Below are positions 23,485 through 32,557 of a stretch of DNA of 64,000 bases, one piece after another; within the stretch, counting starts at the first letter, position 1, and each line of letters starts with the position of its first letter. A program made the translations under genes and the position numbers. The notes under the pieces are model-generated. The model did no database searches. It saw only the letters and a program-made list of their open reading frames with translations, and was not told where the DNA came from. The DNA is from Micromonospora sp. NBC_01740. Its GTDB lineage: Bacteria; Actinomycetota; Actinomycetes; Mycobacteriales; Micromonosporaceae. The stretch lies in the NCBI RefSeq assembly GCF_035920365.1, contig NZ_CP109150.1, positions 7,006,001 to 7,070,000 on the forward strand. The letters run 5' to 3'.

Positions 23485-25560
23485 TCACCGGAGGTGGTGC
23501 TGGGGGGAAGCGAGGATCGCCCGCGCTACGGCGGTGACGGCCCCGTCGAACGTGGCGTCGACCTTGTCGCCGGCAGCCACGCCGGCCACGCCGAGGATCA
23601 GGGACCGTTCCCTGGCGCTCAGCTTCTGACCCACCAGCCGCAGGGCCAGCGCGTCCACGTACGCCCCGGCGGTGGCCGGTGGCCGGGCCACCAGCTTCTC
23701 CGGCGGGGTGTAGGTGAAGACGGTGCGTCGGCCGGCGAGCAGCTCGCCCGCCTCGTTCCAGCCGTGGACCATGGTGCCGGCGGAGGTCCAGGCCACGTAG
23801 ACGTCCGGGTAGCCGTCGGGGGTGGGCTGGCCCATCGGGTACTGGCCCAGCTCGCGCATCCGGTCGTGGATCTGCCGCAGCCCCCGGGCGTACGGGGTGC
23901 GCTTGTTGTCGCCGTTGTCGTGCTTCGGCGACGCCTCCGGGGACACCCCCAGGACCCGGTACGTGGCGACCAGGTACTCCATCGGCCGGCGCACCTTCTG
24001 GCCCACCGCCGCCCAGAACTCCGAGGAGCTGAACAGCGTCATCAGCACCGGCTTGATCATGCCCTTGTTCAGGCTGTACGACTTCGCCAGCCGCTCCACG
24101 AGGGACTTCGGCGGGGTGTCCGAGACGAACCGGGTGGCCAGGCTCTGCGCCACGTACTTCGCGGTGGACGGGTGCAGCGCGATGTACGTGATGTACGCGT
24201 CGATGGCCGCCTCGGCCTTCTTCGGGTCCTTCGAGGCGTTCGCGTGGGTGAAGCCGAGCACCTTCACCTTGCCGACGTAGTGCCGCTCGGGGCGGAACAC
24301 GTACTTCCCGTCGTTGACGCCCCGGCCGGTCTGCAGCAGGGCCGCCTGCCGGACGTCCTTCTCGGTGTAGCCGCCGTCGACGCCGACCGAGTACAGCTCC
24401 AGGTTCTCGCGGGCCAGGTTCTCGTTGACCGCGTCGGCGCGGGAGTCGTTCTGATTGAGGTAGAGCAGCAGCGCCGGGTGCCGGTTCGCGGCGAGCAGCA
24501 TCTCGGGGTAGCTGCCGAGGGCGTGCGCCCGGACGACGTCCCGGTCGAAGGACGCCCGGTAGACCTCGCCCCCGTCGAAGTCCGCGGCGACGTGCAGGAA
24601 GTCGTTCCAGAAGTCGACCATGACCTCGAACAGCTGCCGCTGCGACCAGATCTGCCGGGCGATGGTGGCGTCCACCATCTCCTTCTCCGGCTGCGCGCCG
24701 CGCTCGTTGAGCTGCTCGCGCTGCTCGCGCAGCTGCGCGGTGCCCAGCTTCAGCGTCGGCAGGTCGGCGAGCTTCAGCTCGGCCTTCGTCGGGGCGATCT
24801 TGTCGGGGTCGAGCTGCCAGCGCAGCCAGCCGTCGATGCCCCGCTCCTTGATGTCGGCGAGGACCTGCCTGGTGGCGCCGAAGGTGGCCCGGCGGGCCAG
24901 GTGCAGGATCGGGTCCTTGGCGAGCACCGTCTTGACGGTCACCTTGGTCTCCGCGGCGGCGGCGGCCGGCCCGGAGAAGGTCCGGCCGCCGGCCGGCGCG
25001 TTCTTCTTCAGCGCCTCGCCGGCCCGGGAGCCCATGTAGCTCTCGTTCTGCTCGGTGTAGGTGCGCACCGTGCTCGGCTGCTGGCCGCTCGGCCGGGCGG
25101 GGGTGCCGTCGGTGACCGTGGTGCCGGTGGCGTCGCCGGCCACCGCCTCGTCGCCGAGGAGGCTGCGGATCTGCGGGGTCATCGCCAGGGCGGCGCCACC
25201 GGCGACCACGGCCGCGGTGCCGCCGAGGGCCACGAGGGCCTTGCGCCGGCCGACCTTGGGGCCCGGCTCGTCGCCGTCGTCCAGGTTGGGCAGTCCCGGG
25301 CCGGCCGACGGCGCGGCGGCCTGCCGCGCGAAGCCCTCCGGGCCGACCCACTGCGGCCCGCGCGCGGCCGGGTGCCCGGCGTGCGCGTACTGGCCCTGCG
25401 TGTCTTCGGGGTGTCCGCCCTGGTGCGGGGCGCGCGCGTCGTGGCCGTACGGGGTGGGGGCGTAGGTGTCGCGGTGACCGTCGCCGGCGGCGGGGTACTG
25501 ACGCCCGTCCCATCCGCGATCGTCCCGCGGTCGCCGTGGTGGCACATTCTGGTCGGCCAT
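23485..25560 (-). CDS. DUF1800 family protein
   Basis: This 691-residue protein has a disordered Gly/His/Arg/Asp-rich N terminus (about 75 residues), then an RRKALVALGGTAAVVAGGAA segment (possible Tat signal or membrane anchor), then a large DUF1800 domain. That domain starts with HLARRATFGATRQVLADI and includes RQLFEVMVDFWNDFLHV, NENLARENLELYSVG and HVNA-free AALLQTGRGVNDGKYVF. It is the first gene of the five-gene redox operon ending with apbE. Function is unknown. ATG 25560 lacks a strong ribosome-binding site. Confidence 0.86.
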   Translation of the reverse strand: MADQNVPPRRPRDDRGWDGRQYPAAGDGHRDTYAPTPYGHDARAPHQGGHPEDTQGQYAHAGHPAARGPQWVGPEGFARQAAAPSAGPGLPNLDDGDEPGPKVGRRKALVALGGTAAVVAGGAALAMTPQIRSLLGDEAVAGDATGTTVTDGTPARPSGQQPSTVRTYTEQNESYMGSRAGEALKKNAPAGGRTFSGPAAAAAETKVTVKTVLAKDPILHLARRATFGATRQVLADIKERGIDGWLRWQLDPDKIAPTKAELKLADLPTLKLGTAQLREQREQLNERGAQPEKEMVDATIARQIWSQRQLFEVMVDFWNDFLHVAADFDGGEVYRASFDRDVVRAHALGSYPEMLLAANRHPALLLYLNQNDSRADAVNENLARENLELYSVGVDGGYTEKDVRQAALLQTGRGVNDGKYVFRPERHYVGKVKVLGFTHANASKDPKKAEAAIDAYITYIALHPSTAKYVAQSLATRFVSDTPPKSLVERLAKSYSLNKGMIKPVLMTLFSSSEFWAAVGQKVRRPMEYLVATYRVLGVSPEASPKHDNGDNKRTPYARGLRQIHDRMRELGQYPMGQPTPDGYPDVYVAWTSAGTMVHGWNEAGELLAGRRTVFTYTPPEKLVARPPATAGAYVDALALRLVGQKLSARERSLILGVAGVAAGDKVDATFDGAVTAVARAILASPQHHLR

Positions 25561-26029
25561 GTACCAATCCGTTTCTGCTGCGCCGCGACGACTGGCACCG
25601 GGCACGGGGGCAGGTGCGGCGACTGGTGCCTGAGGGGGTTGTCACCGGAAGGTAATGAAGCGTTCAGGTGCCTTCAAGCAGCACCGGAAGCCCCCAGGAC
25701 GGCACTTAAGGCGCCGCTCAGCGCGGGTCGGCGACACCGGAACCCGGCGCCGCCCGGCACGGACCTCGCGAGCAGGGCGTACGCGGCACGGCACGGGCCG
25801 GACCCGGCCATCGCGGCCGACCCGGCGCGGGAGGGTCATTTCATCGCCACAGGCAAATTTAAGGTTCGGCTAAGCCTGCGCTGAGGCGCTCCCCGCGCAC
25901 CCGGAGGGCCGGGGCGCGGCCGGACGGGCGTGGGCCGGGCGGGGCCGCAAAGTAGCAGCAGGACGGGAGCGTGAGCCGCCGCCGCAGCGGGTATGCCGCC
26001 GAACCGCTGAACACGTGAGGGGAAGGCAC
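25561..26029. other. Intergenic region between divergent DUF1800 and DUF3040 genes
   Basis: No convincing gene in 469 bases; open frames are Arg/Pro-rich. It must hold the promoters of both flanking genes. AT-richer islands lie at about 25654-25682 and at 25852-25875, where AATTTAAGG is followed by the palindrome GGCTAAGCC. No consensus -35/-10 pair is clear. AGGGGAAGG precedes the DUF3040 start. Confidence 0.5.
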
Positions 26030-26287
26030 ATGCTCAGCAAAGAGGATCAGCGCAGGTTCGAGCAGATCACCCGTCAGCTCCGGGAGAGCGATCCGGCGTT
26101 CTTCGCCCGGCTCGACAACCGGGCCCGGGCCCGTCGCGGCCGGTGGCTGATGCTGTTGACGATCGTGCTGTGGGCCTCGCTGCCGGCGATGACCGTGCTG
26201 GCCGGGCGACTGGCCGGGGCCGTCTGCGCGGTGGTCCTGGTGGCCAACGCCGCACTCATGTGGCGGTTCCGCCGCCGCTGGCTGTGA
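26030..26287 (+). CDS. DUF3040 small membrane protein
   Basis: This 85-residue protein begins MLSKEDQRRFEQITRQL, the DUF3040 signature (an acidic/basic helix that opens with a Leu-Ser pair), followed by two transmembrane segments (WLMLLTIVLWASLPAMTVLA and LAGAVCAVVLVANAALMW). Function is unknown; common in actinobacteria. ATG 26030 has AGGGGAAGG 3-4 bases upstream. Confidence 0.82.
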   Translation: MLSKEDQRRFEQITRQLRESDPAFFARLDNRARARRGRWLMLLTIVLWASLPAMTVLAGRLAGAVCAVVLVANAALMWRFRRRWL

Positions 26288-26318
26288 GCCGGGGCCGCGT
26301 ACCGTTCCGCCGGCGGTC

Positions 26319-27431
26319 TCACCCGCCGAGGAGCCGGTACGCCCGCCGCAGCCGCTCCAGGAGACCGGGCCCGCCGATGGCGGGGGCCGGCGCGCCGAGC
26401 TGCCGCAGCAGCAGGTCCGGTCCGGTCGACAGGCTGGGTGGCCGGTCGGGCAACGGGACCGGCGGCAGCCAGAACCGGTCGACCGCCTCGGCCAGCGGCG
26501 CCGGCGGCAGGCCGGCGAGCGCCCGCGACGCCCCGACCGGCGGGGCGGCCACGGCGTCCCGCCCGGCACCCAAAACAGCGCCGTCCCGCGTGGACTCCGC
26601 CGTCGGCAGCAACGCACCGTCCGGGATGGACGGCGCGGGCTGCGGTCCGGCACCGTCCGCCACGGACGGCACGGCACCGTCCGACATGGACGGCGAGGCC
26701 GGCACGGCACCGTCCGAGCTGGACGGCGTGGTCGGCACCGCACCGTTCGGCAGGGACGGCGACGCCGGTGCGGCCTCCGTCGCGGCCGGCTGGTCGTCGG
26801 CGCCTGCGGCATCGGCCCGCAGGACGCGCAGCCGGTCGAGCAGCTGCGTCCGGCTCCGACCCCGCCAGTGCAGCAACTGGAACGGGTCGGCGTCGAACGC
26901 CTCCGCGAGCAGGTAGAACGTGGCCGCGAGATGCTTGCAGGGAACGGCGAAGTCGGGGCAGCTGCACCGTTGACGCAGCTCCGCCACGCCGGCGGGGAAG
27001 AGCGGGGCGCCGGCGGCCCCGAACAGCTCCTCCAGTTCCGGGGGCAGGTCGCCGGCGAGCAGCCGGGCGCTGAAGAACGCCTGGGCGGCCAGCTCCGCCT
27101 CCACGCGGGCCCAGATCGCCTCCGGAAACGGCGGCAGCGCGATGCTCACCTCGTACGGCTGCGCGCGGGAGCCCTGCACGACGGCGCCGACGGTGCCCGG
27201 GGCGACCTCCAGCCGGACCACCTGTCCGGCCCGCGCGTACGACCGGCCACGGGTCAGCCGGGTGCCGAGGGCGAACGACTCCAGCACCTCCAGGAAGCGT
27301 TGGGACCACCAGGACCGGCCGATGGCCCCCCGGGTGCTGCGGGCCCGCAGCCCGCCGTCGACCCGGCGCGGCCGGCCGTAGTCGGCGAACCGGCCGCTGG
27401 CGCCGCCGTCGCCCTGCGCCTGCCCGCTCAC
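26319..27431 (-). CDS. SWIM zinc-finger protein
   Basis: This 370-residue protein has a SWIM zinc finger C156-x-C158-x6-C165-x-H167 in RCSCPDFAVPCKHLAA, in the usual context of a helicase partner (PFPEAIWARVEAELA before it, FYLLAEAFDADPFQLLHWRG after it). From about residue 220 it carries 11-residue imperfect repeats built on DGAVPASPS, encoded by 33-base DNA repeats. The C-terminal 90 residues are Pro/Leu-rich. The GTG start overlaps the stop of the SNF2 helicase gene, so the two probably form a complex acting on DNA. Confidence 0.87.
   Translation of the reverse strand: MSGQAQGDGGASGRFADYGRPRRVDGGLRARSTRGAIGRSWWSQRFLEVLESFALGTRLTRGRSYARAGQVVRLEVAPGTVGAVVQGSRAQPYEVSIALPPFPEAIWARVEAELAAQAFFSARLLAGDLPPELEELFGAAGAPLFPAGVAELRQRCSCPDFAVPCKHLAATFYLLAEAFDADPFQLLHWRGRSRTQLLDRLRVLRADAAGADDQPAATEAAPASPSLPNGAVPTTPSSSDGAVPASPSMSDGAVPSVADGAGPQPAPSIPDGALLPTAESTRDGAVLGAGRDAVAAPPVGASRALAGLPPAPLAEAVDRFWLPPVPLPDRPPSLSTGPDLLLRQLGAPAPAIGGPGLLERLRRAYRLLGG
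26578..26763 (-). repeat. 33-base coding tandem repeats in the SWIM gene
   Basis: Copies of GCACCGTCCG(N)8GGACGGC recur, with three phased at exact 33-base steps (26674, 26707, 26740) and degenerate copies at 26578, 26613 and 26650. They encode DGAVP-type 11-residue repeats and stay in frame, so copy number could vary without breaking the protein. Confidence 0.75.
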
Positions 27432-30400
27432 TCCACCACCGCCCCGGCCTCCAGGGTGAACAACTCGCGCAGCTGCGTCGTGGACAGCTCGGTGACCCAC
27501 TGCTCGCCGGTGCCGACGACCGAGGCGGCGAGGCTGCGCTTGTCGGCGATCAGCGCCGCCACCTTCTCCTCCACCGTGCCGGCGCAGACGAACTTGCGGA
27601 CCTGCACCCGGCGCCGCTGACCGATGCGGAACGCCCGGTCGGTGGCCTGGTCCTCGACGGCGGGGTTCCACCACCGGTCGACGTGCACCACGTGGTTGGC
27701 CTCGGTGAGGGTGAGTCCGGTGCCGCCGGCCTTGAGCGACAGGACGAAGATCGCCGGTCCCCCCGGGGACTGGAACCGGGTCACCATGGCGTCCCGGTCG
27801 GCCTTGCCGACCCCGCCGTGCAGGAAGAGCACCTCCCGGCCGAAGCGGGCCGACAGGTGCCCGCGCAGCATGCCACCGAACTCGGCGTACTGGGTGAAGA
27901 GCAAAGCCCGCTCCCCCGCCGCGAGGACCTCGTCCAGGATCTCCTCCAGGCGGGCCAGCTTGCCGGAGCGGCCGGGCAGCGCCGAGCCGTCGCGCAGCAG
28001 TTGCGCGGGGTGGTTGCAGACCTGCTTGAGCCGGGTCATGGCGGCGAGCACCAGCCCACGGCGCTCGATGCCGTCGCTGGACTCGATCCGCGCCATCATG
28101 TCGTCGACGATCGCCCGGTAGAGCGAGGCCTGCTCGGCGGTGAGGTTGCAGAGCACCTCCATCTCCAGCTTCTCCGGCAGGTCGGAGATGATCGAGGAGT
28201 CGGTCTTGAGCCGGCGCAGCACGAACGGGCCGGTGATCCGGCGCAGCCGCTCGGCCGTCTCGGCGTCGCCGTGCCGCTCGATCGGCTCGGCGTACTTCTT
28301 GCGGAAGGTCGCCGCCGGCCCGAGCAGGCCGGGGTTGGCGAACTGCATGATCGACCAGAGGTCCGCCAGCCGGTTCTCCACGGGCGTGCCGGTGACGGCG
28401 ATCCGGTGCCGGGCGGGCAGCGCGCGGACCGCCTCGGCCTGCCGGGTGGCGGCGTTCTTGATGGCCTGGGCCTCGTCGACGACCACCCGCCGCCAGTCGA
28501 TCCCGGCCAGCTCGACCGCGTCGCGGGCCGCGACCGAGTAGGTGGTGAGGACCAGGTCCGCGTCGTGCACGGCCGCGCCGAACGCCTCGCCCCGCGCCCG
28601 CTCCGCGCCGTGGTGCACATGTACGCGCAGCCCCGGCGTGAACCGCGCCGCCTCGCGCTGCCAGTTGCCCACCAGCGACATCGGGCAGACCAGCAGGGTC
28701 GGGCCGGCGTCCGGCGGGTCCCCGGCGAGCAGGGCGAGCAGCTGCACCGTCTTGCCCAGCCCCATGTCGTCGGCGAGCACCGCGCCGAGCCCCAGCGACT
28801 GGAGGAACGCCAACCAGGCCAACCCCCGCCGCTGGTACGGCCGCAGCGTGCCGTGGAACCCCGGCGGCGGGTCCAGCGGGGCGAGCCGGCGCTCCACCGC
28901 CCCGGCGAGCAGGTCGCCCAGCGCGCCGTCGGCGCCGACCTCCAGCACCGGCAGCGCGTCCGGCTGCTCGGCGTCGGCCAGGCCGAGCCGGAGCAGGTCG
29001 GCGACGGTCAGCTCGCCGGAGGACCGGAGCAGCCGCAGGCCGGCGGCGAGCCGCTTCGGGTCCAGTTCCACCCACTGCCCGCGCAGCCGCACCAGCGGGG
29101 TCTTCAGCGCGGCCAGCGACGCCAGTTCCTCGGCCGTGAGCGGCTGGTCGCCGAGGGACACCTCCCAGCGGTAGTCGACGAGGGCGTCCAGCCCGACGCC
29201 CCCGACGGTGGCGGTGACGGTGCCCGGGGCGGTCCGGCTGCGGGCCTGCAACCGGGCGCCGAGCCGGGACGACGGGCGCCGCCACCAGGACGGCAGCAGC
29301 ACGGCGAACCCGGCGGCGTGCAGCACCGGCGCGCCCTCGCGGAGGAACCGGTGCGCCCCCTCGACGTCCAGCTCCAGGGCCTCCGGCGTGGCCGTACGCA
29401 GGGCGGTGTCCAGCTCGGGCCAGAGCCGGCTGGCGCGCCCCAGCTCGGCGAGCAGGGTCTCCTGCGGGTCGTCGCCGCGACCGGCCAGCCCGGCGACGCT
29501 GGCCGGCGCCCGCCAGACCTGCCCGGCGTCCACGTGCAGGCTCGGCTCGTCCGCCGCCTGGAGCCCGAACTCGATGCGCCACCGCCCGGCCGGTCGCGCC
29601 GTCGCCGCCGGGTCGGCGGGCACCACGGCGACCGGCTCGGTGAGTTCCTCGGCCGGCGGCTCGACCAGGCGGAAGCTGGCCCGCACGGCGCCGCCGGCCG
29701 CGTCGCGCTGCCAGGCGTCCAGTTCGGCGCGGAGGGTGTCCAGCGCGGCCGGGTCGGCGGCGAACTCCCGCACCGGCCCGGTGAGCGCCGCCAGCCAGGC
29801 CGGCACCGCGCCGTTCGGGCGTACGCCCCGGGCCAGCGCGGTCTCCGCCAGGGTCGCCCGGACGGCGGCGTCGGTGAGCGCGTCGAGCGCGTCGGCGACC
29901 AGCGCGCCCGGCGCGTCGACGGCGGCCGGCGCGGGCCGGTGGCGTCCGGCGGGCGGGCCGGATCGCGCGCGCCGAGCGGCACCCGGTCCGGACGGGGTGC
30001 CCGCCCCGGCCGCGGCACCGGGGTCGCCCGGTTCGTCCGGCCCGGTGGCGGCGCGGGCGGCCGGGGGCAGGGCCAGCGCCAGCGCCCGGGCCCAGGCGGC
30101 GTCCGTGCCGGTCAGCAGCGGCCGCCAGACCGCCCGGGCGCCGGCCTCCGCCCGCTTCCCGCCCGCCCGGGCGCGAGCCGTCGGGGGCGCCTCGGCGAGG
30201 CCGGGCAGGACCCGGCCCCGGGCCGCCAGGTCGACCGCGAAGTCGGCCAGCTCGGCGAGGTGGCGCAGGGTCGCGCCCGGCACGGCGGCCACCGCGTCGA
30301 CGCCGCGCAGCAGGGCCAGGGCGGCGTCGGGGGCGTACCAGAGGACGGGCACCCGCCAGCCGGCGAGGGTGACCGGCCCGCGGACCGGCCCGGCGACGTC

Positions 30401-30655
30401 GGCGCGGACGAGTTCCGGGGAGTCCAGCGGTGCGCCGGCCCGGGTGGGGAGGGTGAGCAGGGCGGTGCCGAGGTGGGCCGGCTCGGCCGTCGCGGCCAGC
30501 GCGGCGACGAGCGCGGCCTGGTCGGCGGCGAACGGGTGCGGCCGTTCCCGGGGCGCCCGGCCAGGGCGGCGCGGCGCGTCGGCCGGCAGCGCGCTGTCCT
30601 CGGCCCAGACGGCGAGCCCCACGCCGGAGCGCCAGACCCCGTGGACGACCAGCAC
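27428..30655 (-). CDS. SNF2-family DEAD/DEAH-like helicase
   Basis: This 1075-residue protein has a long N-terminal region typical of bacterial SNF2 proteins, then the ATPase core. Visible motifs are LADDMGLGKTVQLLALL (motif I, about residue 630), VVVDEAQAIKNAATR (DEAQ motif II, about residue 727), VTGTPVENRLADLW (motif III), LFTQYAEFGGMLRGHL and the C-terminal SLKAGGTGLTLTEANHVVHV, DQATDRAFRIGQRR (motifs V-VI). It translocates on double-stranded DNA using ATP. GTG 30655 has GAGGAGGGGG just upstream. It forms an operon with the overlapping SWIM gene. Confidence 0.9.
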   Translation of the reverse strand: MLVVHGVWRSGVGLAVWAEDSALPADAPRRPGRAPRERPHPFAADQAALVAALAATAEPAHLGTALLTLPTRAGAPLDSPELVRADVAGPVRGPVTLAGWRVPVLWYAPDAALALLRGVDAVAAVPGATLRHLAELADFAVDLAARGRVLPGLAEAPPTARARAGGKRAEAGARAVWRPLLTGTDAAWARALALALPPAARAATGPDEPGDPGAAAGAGTPSGPGAARRARSGPPAGRHRPAPAAVDAPGALVADALDALTDAAVRATLAETALARGVRPNGAVPAWLAALTGPVREFAADPAALDTLRAELDAWQRDAAGGAVRASFRLVEPPAEELTEPVAVVPADPAATARPAGRWRIEFGLQAADEPSLHVDAGQVWRAPASVAGLAGRGDDPQETLLAELGRASRLWPELDTALRTATPEALELDVEGAHRFLREGAPVLHAAGFAVLLPSWWRRPSSRLGARLQARSRTAPGTVTATVGGVGLDALVDYRWEVSLGDQPLTAEELASLAALKTPLVRLRGQWVELDPKRLAAGLRLLRSSGELTVADLLRLGLADAEQPDALPVLEVGADGALGDLLAGAVERRLAPLDPPPGFHGTLRPYQRRGLAWLAFLQSLGLGAVLADDMGLGKTVQLLALLAGDPPDAGPTLLVCPMSLVGNWQREAARFTPGLRVHVHHGAERARGEAFGAAVHDADLVLTTYSVAARDAVELAGIDWRRVVVDEAQAIKNAATRQAEAVRALPARHRIAVTGTPVENRLADLWSIMQFANPGLLGPAATFRKKYAEPIERHGDAETAERLRRITGPFVLRRLKTDSSIISDLPEKLEMEVLCNLTAEQASLYRAIVDDMMARIESSDGIERRGLVLAAMTRLKQVCNHPAQLLRDGSALPGRSGKLARLEEILDEVLAAGERALLFTQYAEFGGMLRGHLSARFGREVLFLHGGVGKADRDAMVTRFQSPGGPAIFVLSLKAGGTGLTLTEANHVVHVDRWWNPAVEDQATDRAFRIGQRRRVQVRKFVCAGTVEEKVAALIADKRSLAASVVGTGEQWVTELSTTQLRELFTLEAGAVVE

Positions 30656-30800
30656 GCGTCCCCCTCCTCGCGACGACCCCGGCGAGGATATCGGTCCGGG
30701 CCCGGCGGCCCCGGCCAGCACACCGTCGGCCGTCCGGACGAGCGGGCGGCGGGCGGCCCGGGCCCCGTGGCCGCCGGGCGGCGGGGATAGGGTCGGGCGC

Positions 30801-31673
30801 GTGTACGACCTTCTCGTGATCGGCGGTCTCGGCGTCGACGTGCGGGTACGGGTGCCCGCGATCCCGCTGCCGGCCGCCGACTCCGTCACCGTCGACCCGA
30901 TCGACCTGCGGATCGGCAACACCGGCGCGGGGGTGGCGCTCGCCGCGCACGCGCTCGGGCTCCGGGTGGCGGTGGTGGACGTCATCGGTGTCGACCCGGC
31001 CGGCGAGGTGGTCCGCGCCGCGCTGGCCCGCACCGGAGTGCACGCCGTGCTGGGCGACGCCCCGGCCGGCACCCGGCGGTCGGTGAACATGGTCGACCCG
31101 GCCGGCCGGCGGATGTCGCTCTACGACCCGCGCCCCTGGCACGGGCCGGCCCCGTTCCCGGCGGCCGAGGTGACCGCGCTCGTCCGGCAGGCGGCCCACG
31201 TACATCTGTCGATCATGGACTGGACGCTTCCCCTGCTGACCGCCCTGCGCGCGGGGCTGGCCGACGGGGCCGTCCTCTCCACCGACCTGCACGACTGGGA
31301 CGGCGGGAACGCCTACCACCGGCCCTTCGCCGAGGTGGCCGACCTGGTCTTCGTCAGCGGGGTCCGCCTGGGCGCGGGGGCCGGCGCGCTCGCCGCCACG
31401 CTGGCGCCCCGCACGGTGCTGGTGACCCGGGGCGCGGACGGCGCCGAACTGCACACCGGCGGCGGCGCACCGACGGCGGTGCCCGCCGCCGCGCCGCCCG
31501 CACCGGTCGTCGACACCAACGGCGCGGGGGACGCCTTCGCGGCGGGCGTGATCGCCGCCCGGCTGCGCGGCGCGGCGCTGACCGACGCGGCGGCGTACGC
31601 GGCCCGGGTCGCCGCGGCGGCCTGCACCCACGACGGCATGGAGTATCCGCCCGACCTGCTGCCGCGTCGCTGA
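30801..31673 (+). CDS. PfkB-family carbohydrate kinase
   Basis: This 290-residue ribokinase-fold protein opens VYDLLVIGGLGVDVRVRV and has GNTGAGVALAAHALG (substrate glycine pair) and the C-terminal catalytic motif VVDTNGAGDAFAAGVIAA with Asp as base and the GAGD anion hole. It phosphorylates a sugar or nucleoside with ATP; the substrate is not evident. GTG 30801 is the start. It is divergent from the SNF2 operon and stands alone. Confidence 0.87.
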   Translation: MYDLLVIGGLGVDVRVRVPAIPLPAADSVTVDPIDLRIGNTGAGVALAAHALGLRVAVVDVIGVDPAGEVVRAALARTGVHAVLGDAPAGTRRSVNMVDPAGRRMSLYDPRPWHGPAPFPAAEVTALVRQAAHVHLSIMDWTLPLLTALRAGLADGAVLSTDLHDWDGGNAYHRPFAEVADLVFVSGVRLGAGAGALAATLAPRTVLVTRGADGAELHTGGGAPTAVPAAAPPAPVVDTNGAGDAFAAGVIAARLRGAALTDAAAYAARVAAAACTHDGMEYPPDLLPRR

Positions 31674-31736
31674 GCCCGCTGTGCGTCGGCGCGCGGGCGC
31701 GCCCGGGTCAGGGTCAGGTCGCCGCGCGGCCGGCGG

Positions 31737-32258
31737 TCAGAGCGCGCCGGTGGCGCCGTCGGTCAGCTCGCGGAGGATGTCGGCGTGCCCGACGTGCCGG
31801 GCGGTCTCCTCGATCATGTGCACGAGGATCCAGCGCAGCGAGACCTCACCGAGCTGCGGGTGCGGCACGACGTGGTCGAGGTCGAACCGGCCGGCGACCT
31901 CCCGGGACCGGGCGCAGGCCCGCTCGTACGCGGCGGCGAGCCGTTCGACGGTGTCGTCGTCGGTGAGCGTGAAGCTCGCCGCCGCGTCCTCCTCCGAGGT
32001 GAGGTAGACGTCGCCCGGGCCGGGGGCGAGCAGGCACGGGAACCAGTTCCGCTCCACCAGCGTCAGGTGTCTGACGAGGCCGGCGACGGTGGTGGCCGAG
32101 GGCACCAGCCGGCGGGCCGCGTCGGCGTCGGAGAGCCCGCGCACCTTGCGCAGCAGCACGCCCCGGTGGAAGTCGAGGAACGATTCGAGCACGGCGCGCT
32201 CGTCGCCGGTGCGCGCCAGCACCGGGCCGAGCGTGGGATCGATTGCCATCTCCGCCAT
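31737..32258 (-). CDS. DinB-family (DUF664) protein
   Basis: This 173-residue four-helix-bundle protein has the DinB metal triad positions: a His in GLVRHLTLVERNWFP and two in LRWILVHMIEETARHVGHAD. DinB-like enzymes use a divalent metal; actinobacterial members include mycothiol-dependent transferases, and this short DUF664 type usually lacks a proven substrate. The gene is convergent with the PfkB kinase gene. Confidence 0.85.
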   Translation of the reverse strand: MAEMAIDPTLGPVLARTGDERAVLESFLDFHRGVLLRKVRGLSDADAARRLVPSATTVAGLVRHLTLVERNWFPCLLAPGPGDVYLTSEEDAAASFTLTDDDTVERLAAAYERACARSREVAGRFDLDHVVPHPQLGEVSLRWILVHMIEETARHVGHADILRELTDGATGAL

Positions 32259-32341
32259 CCACCGACCCTAGTGCCGTCCGCCCAGGCCCGCTGCCCCGCT
32301 ATCCGCTGCGGGGTCCCCCCGGGCGGGGCAGGATGGGGCGC

Positions 32342-32548
32342 ATGGCATCAACGGCAGAGATCCCCCTGGCCGGCGGCGTGGCCGACGGCGAGACCGTCAC
32401 CGTGGAGCTGGACCCGAACGGCCGCCCGCCGCTGACCCATCACCACCTCGGCGCGAAGGGGCTGGCCGAGGCGGAGATCTACGAGCTGGAATCCGTGGAC
32501 GCCGACGCCGACCGGTGGTGCTACCGCTGGCGGGGGCCGGCGGTCTGA
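32342..32548 (+). CDS. Small acidic hypothetical protein
   Basis: This 68-residue protein begins MASTAEIPLAGGVADGETV and contains HHHLGAKGLAEAEIYELE, then a tryptophan pair near the C terminus (DRWCYRWRG). It has balanced coding composition and no family I recognise. A 3' convergent neighbour ends ten bases away. The ATG lies three codons after a weaker upstream ATG. Confidence 0.6.
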   Translation: MASTAEIPLAGGVADGETVTVELDPNGRPPLTHHHLGAKGLAEAEIYELESVDADADRWCYRWRGPAV

Positions 32549-32557
32549 GCCGGCGGG

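Noticed and set aside
26578..26763. CRISPR or iteron array
   Set aside because: The repeats are in frame and encode an 11-residue protein repeat in the SWIM gene.
26319..30655. SWIM/SNF2 pair as a defence system
   Set aside because: Helicase-SWIM pairs are widespread in actinobacterial chromosomes, have host-like composition here, and no nuclease or methylase is adjacent.
26319..31631. 1770-residue minus-strand open frame
   Set aside because: The real SWIM gene uses only the last 370 codons; the remainder is an out-of-frame shadow of the SNF2 gene.
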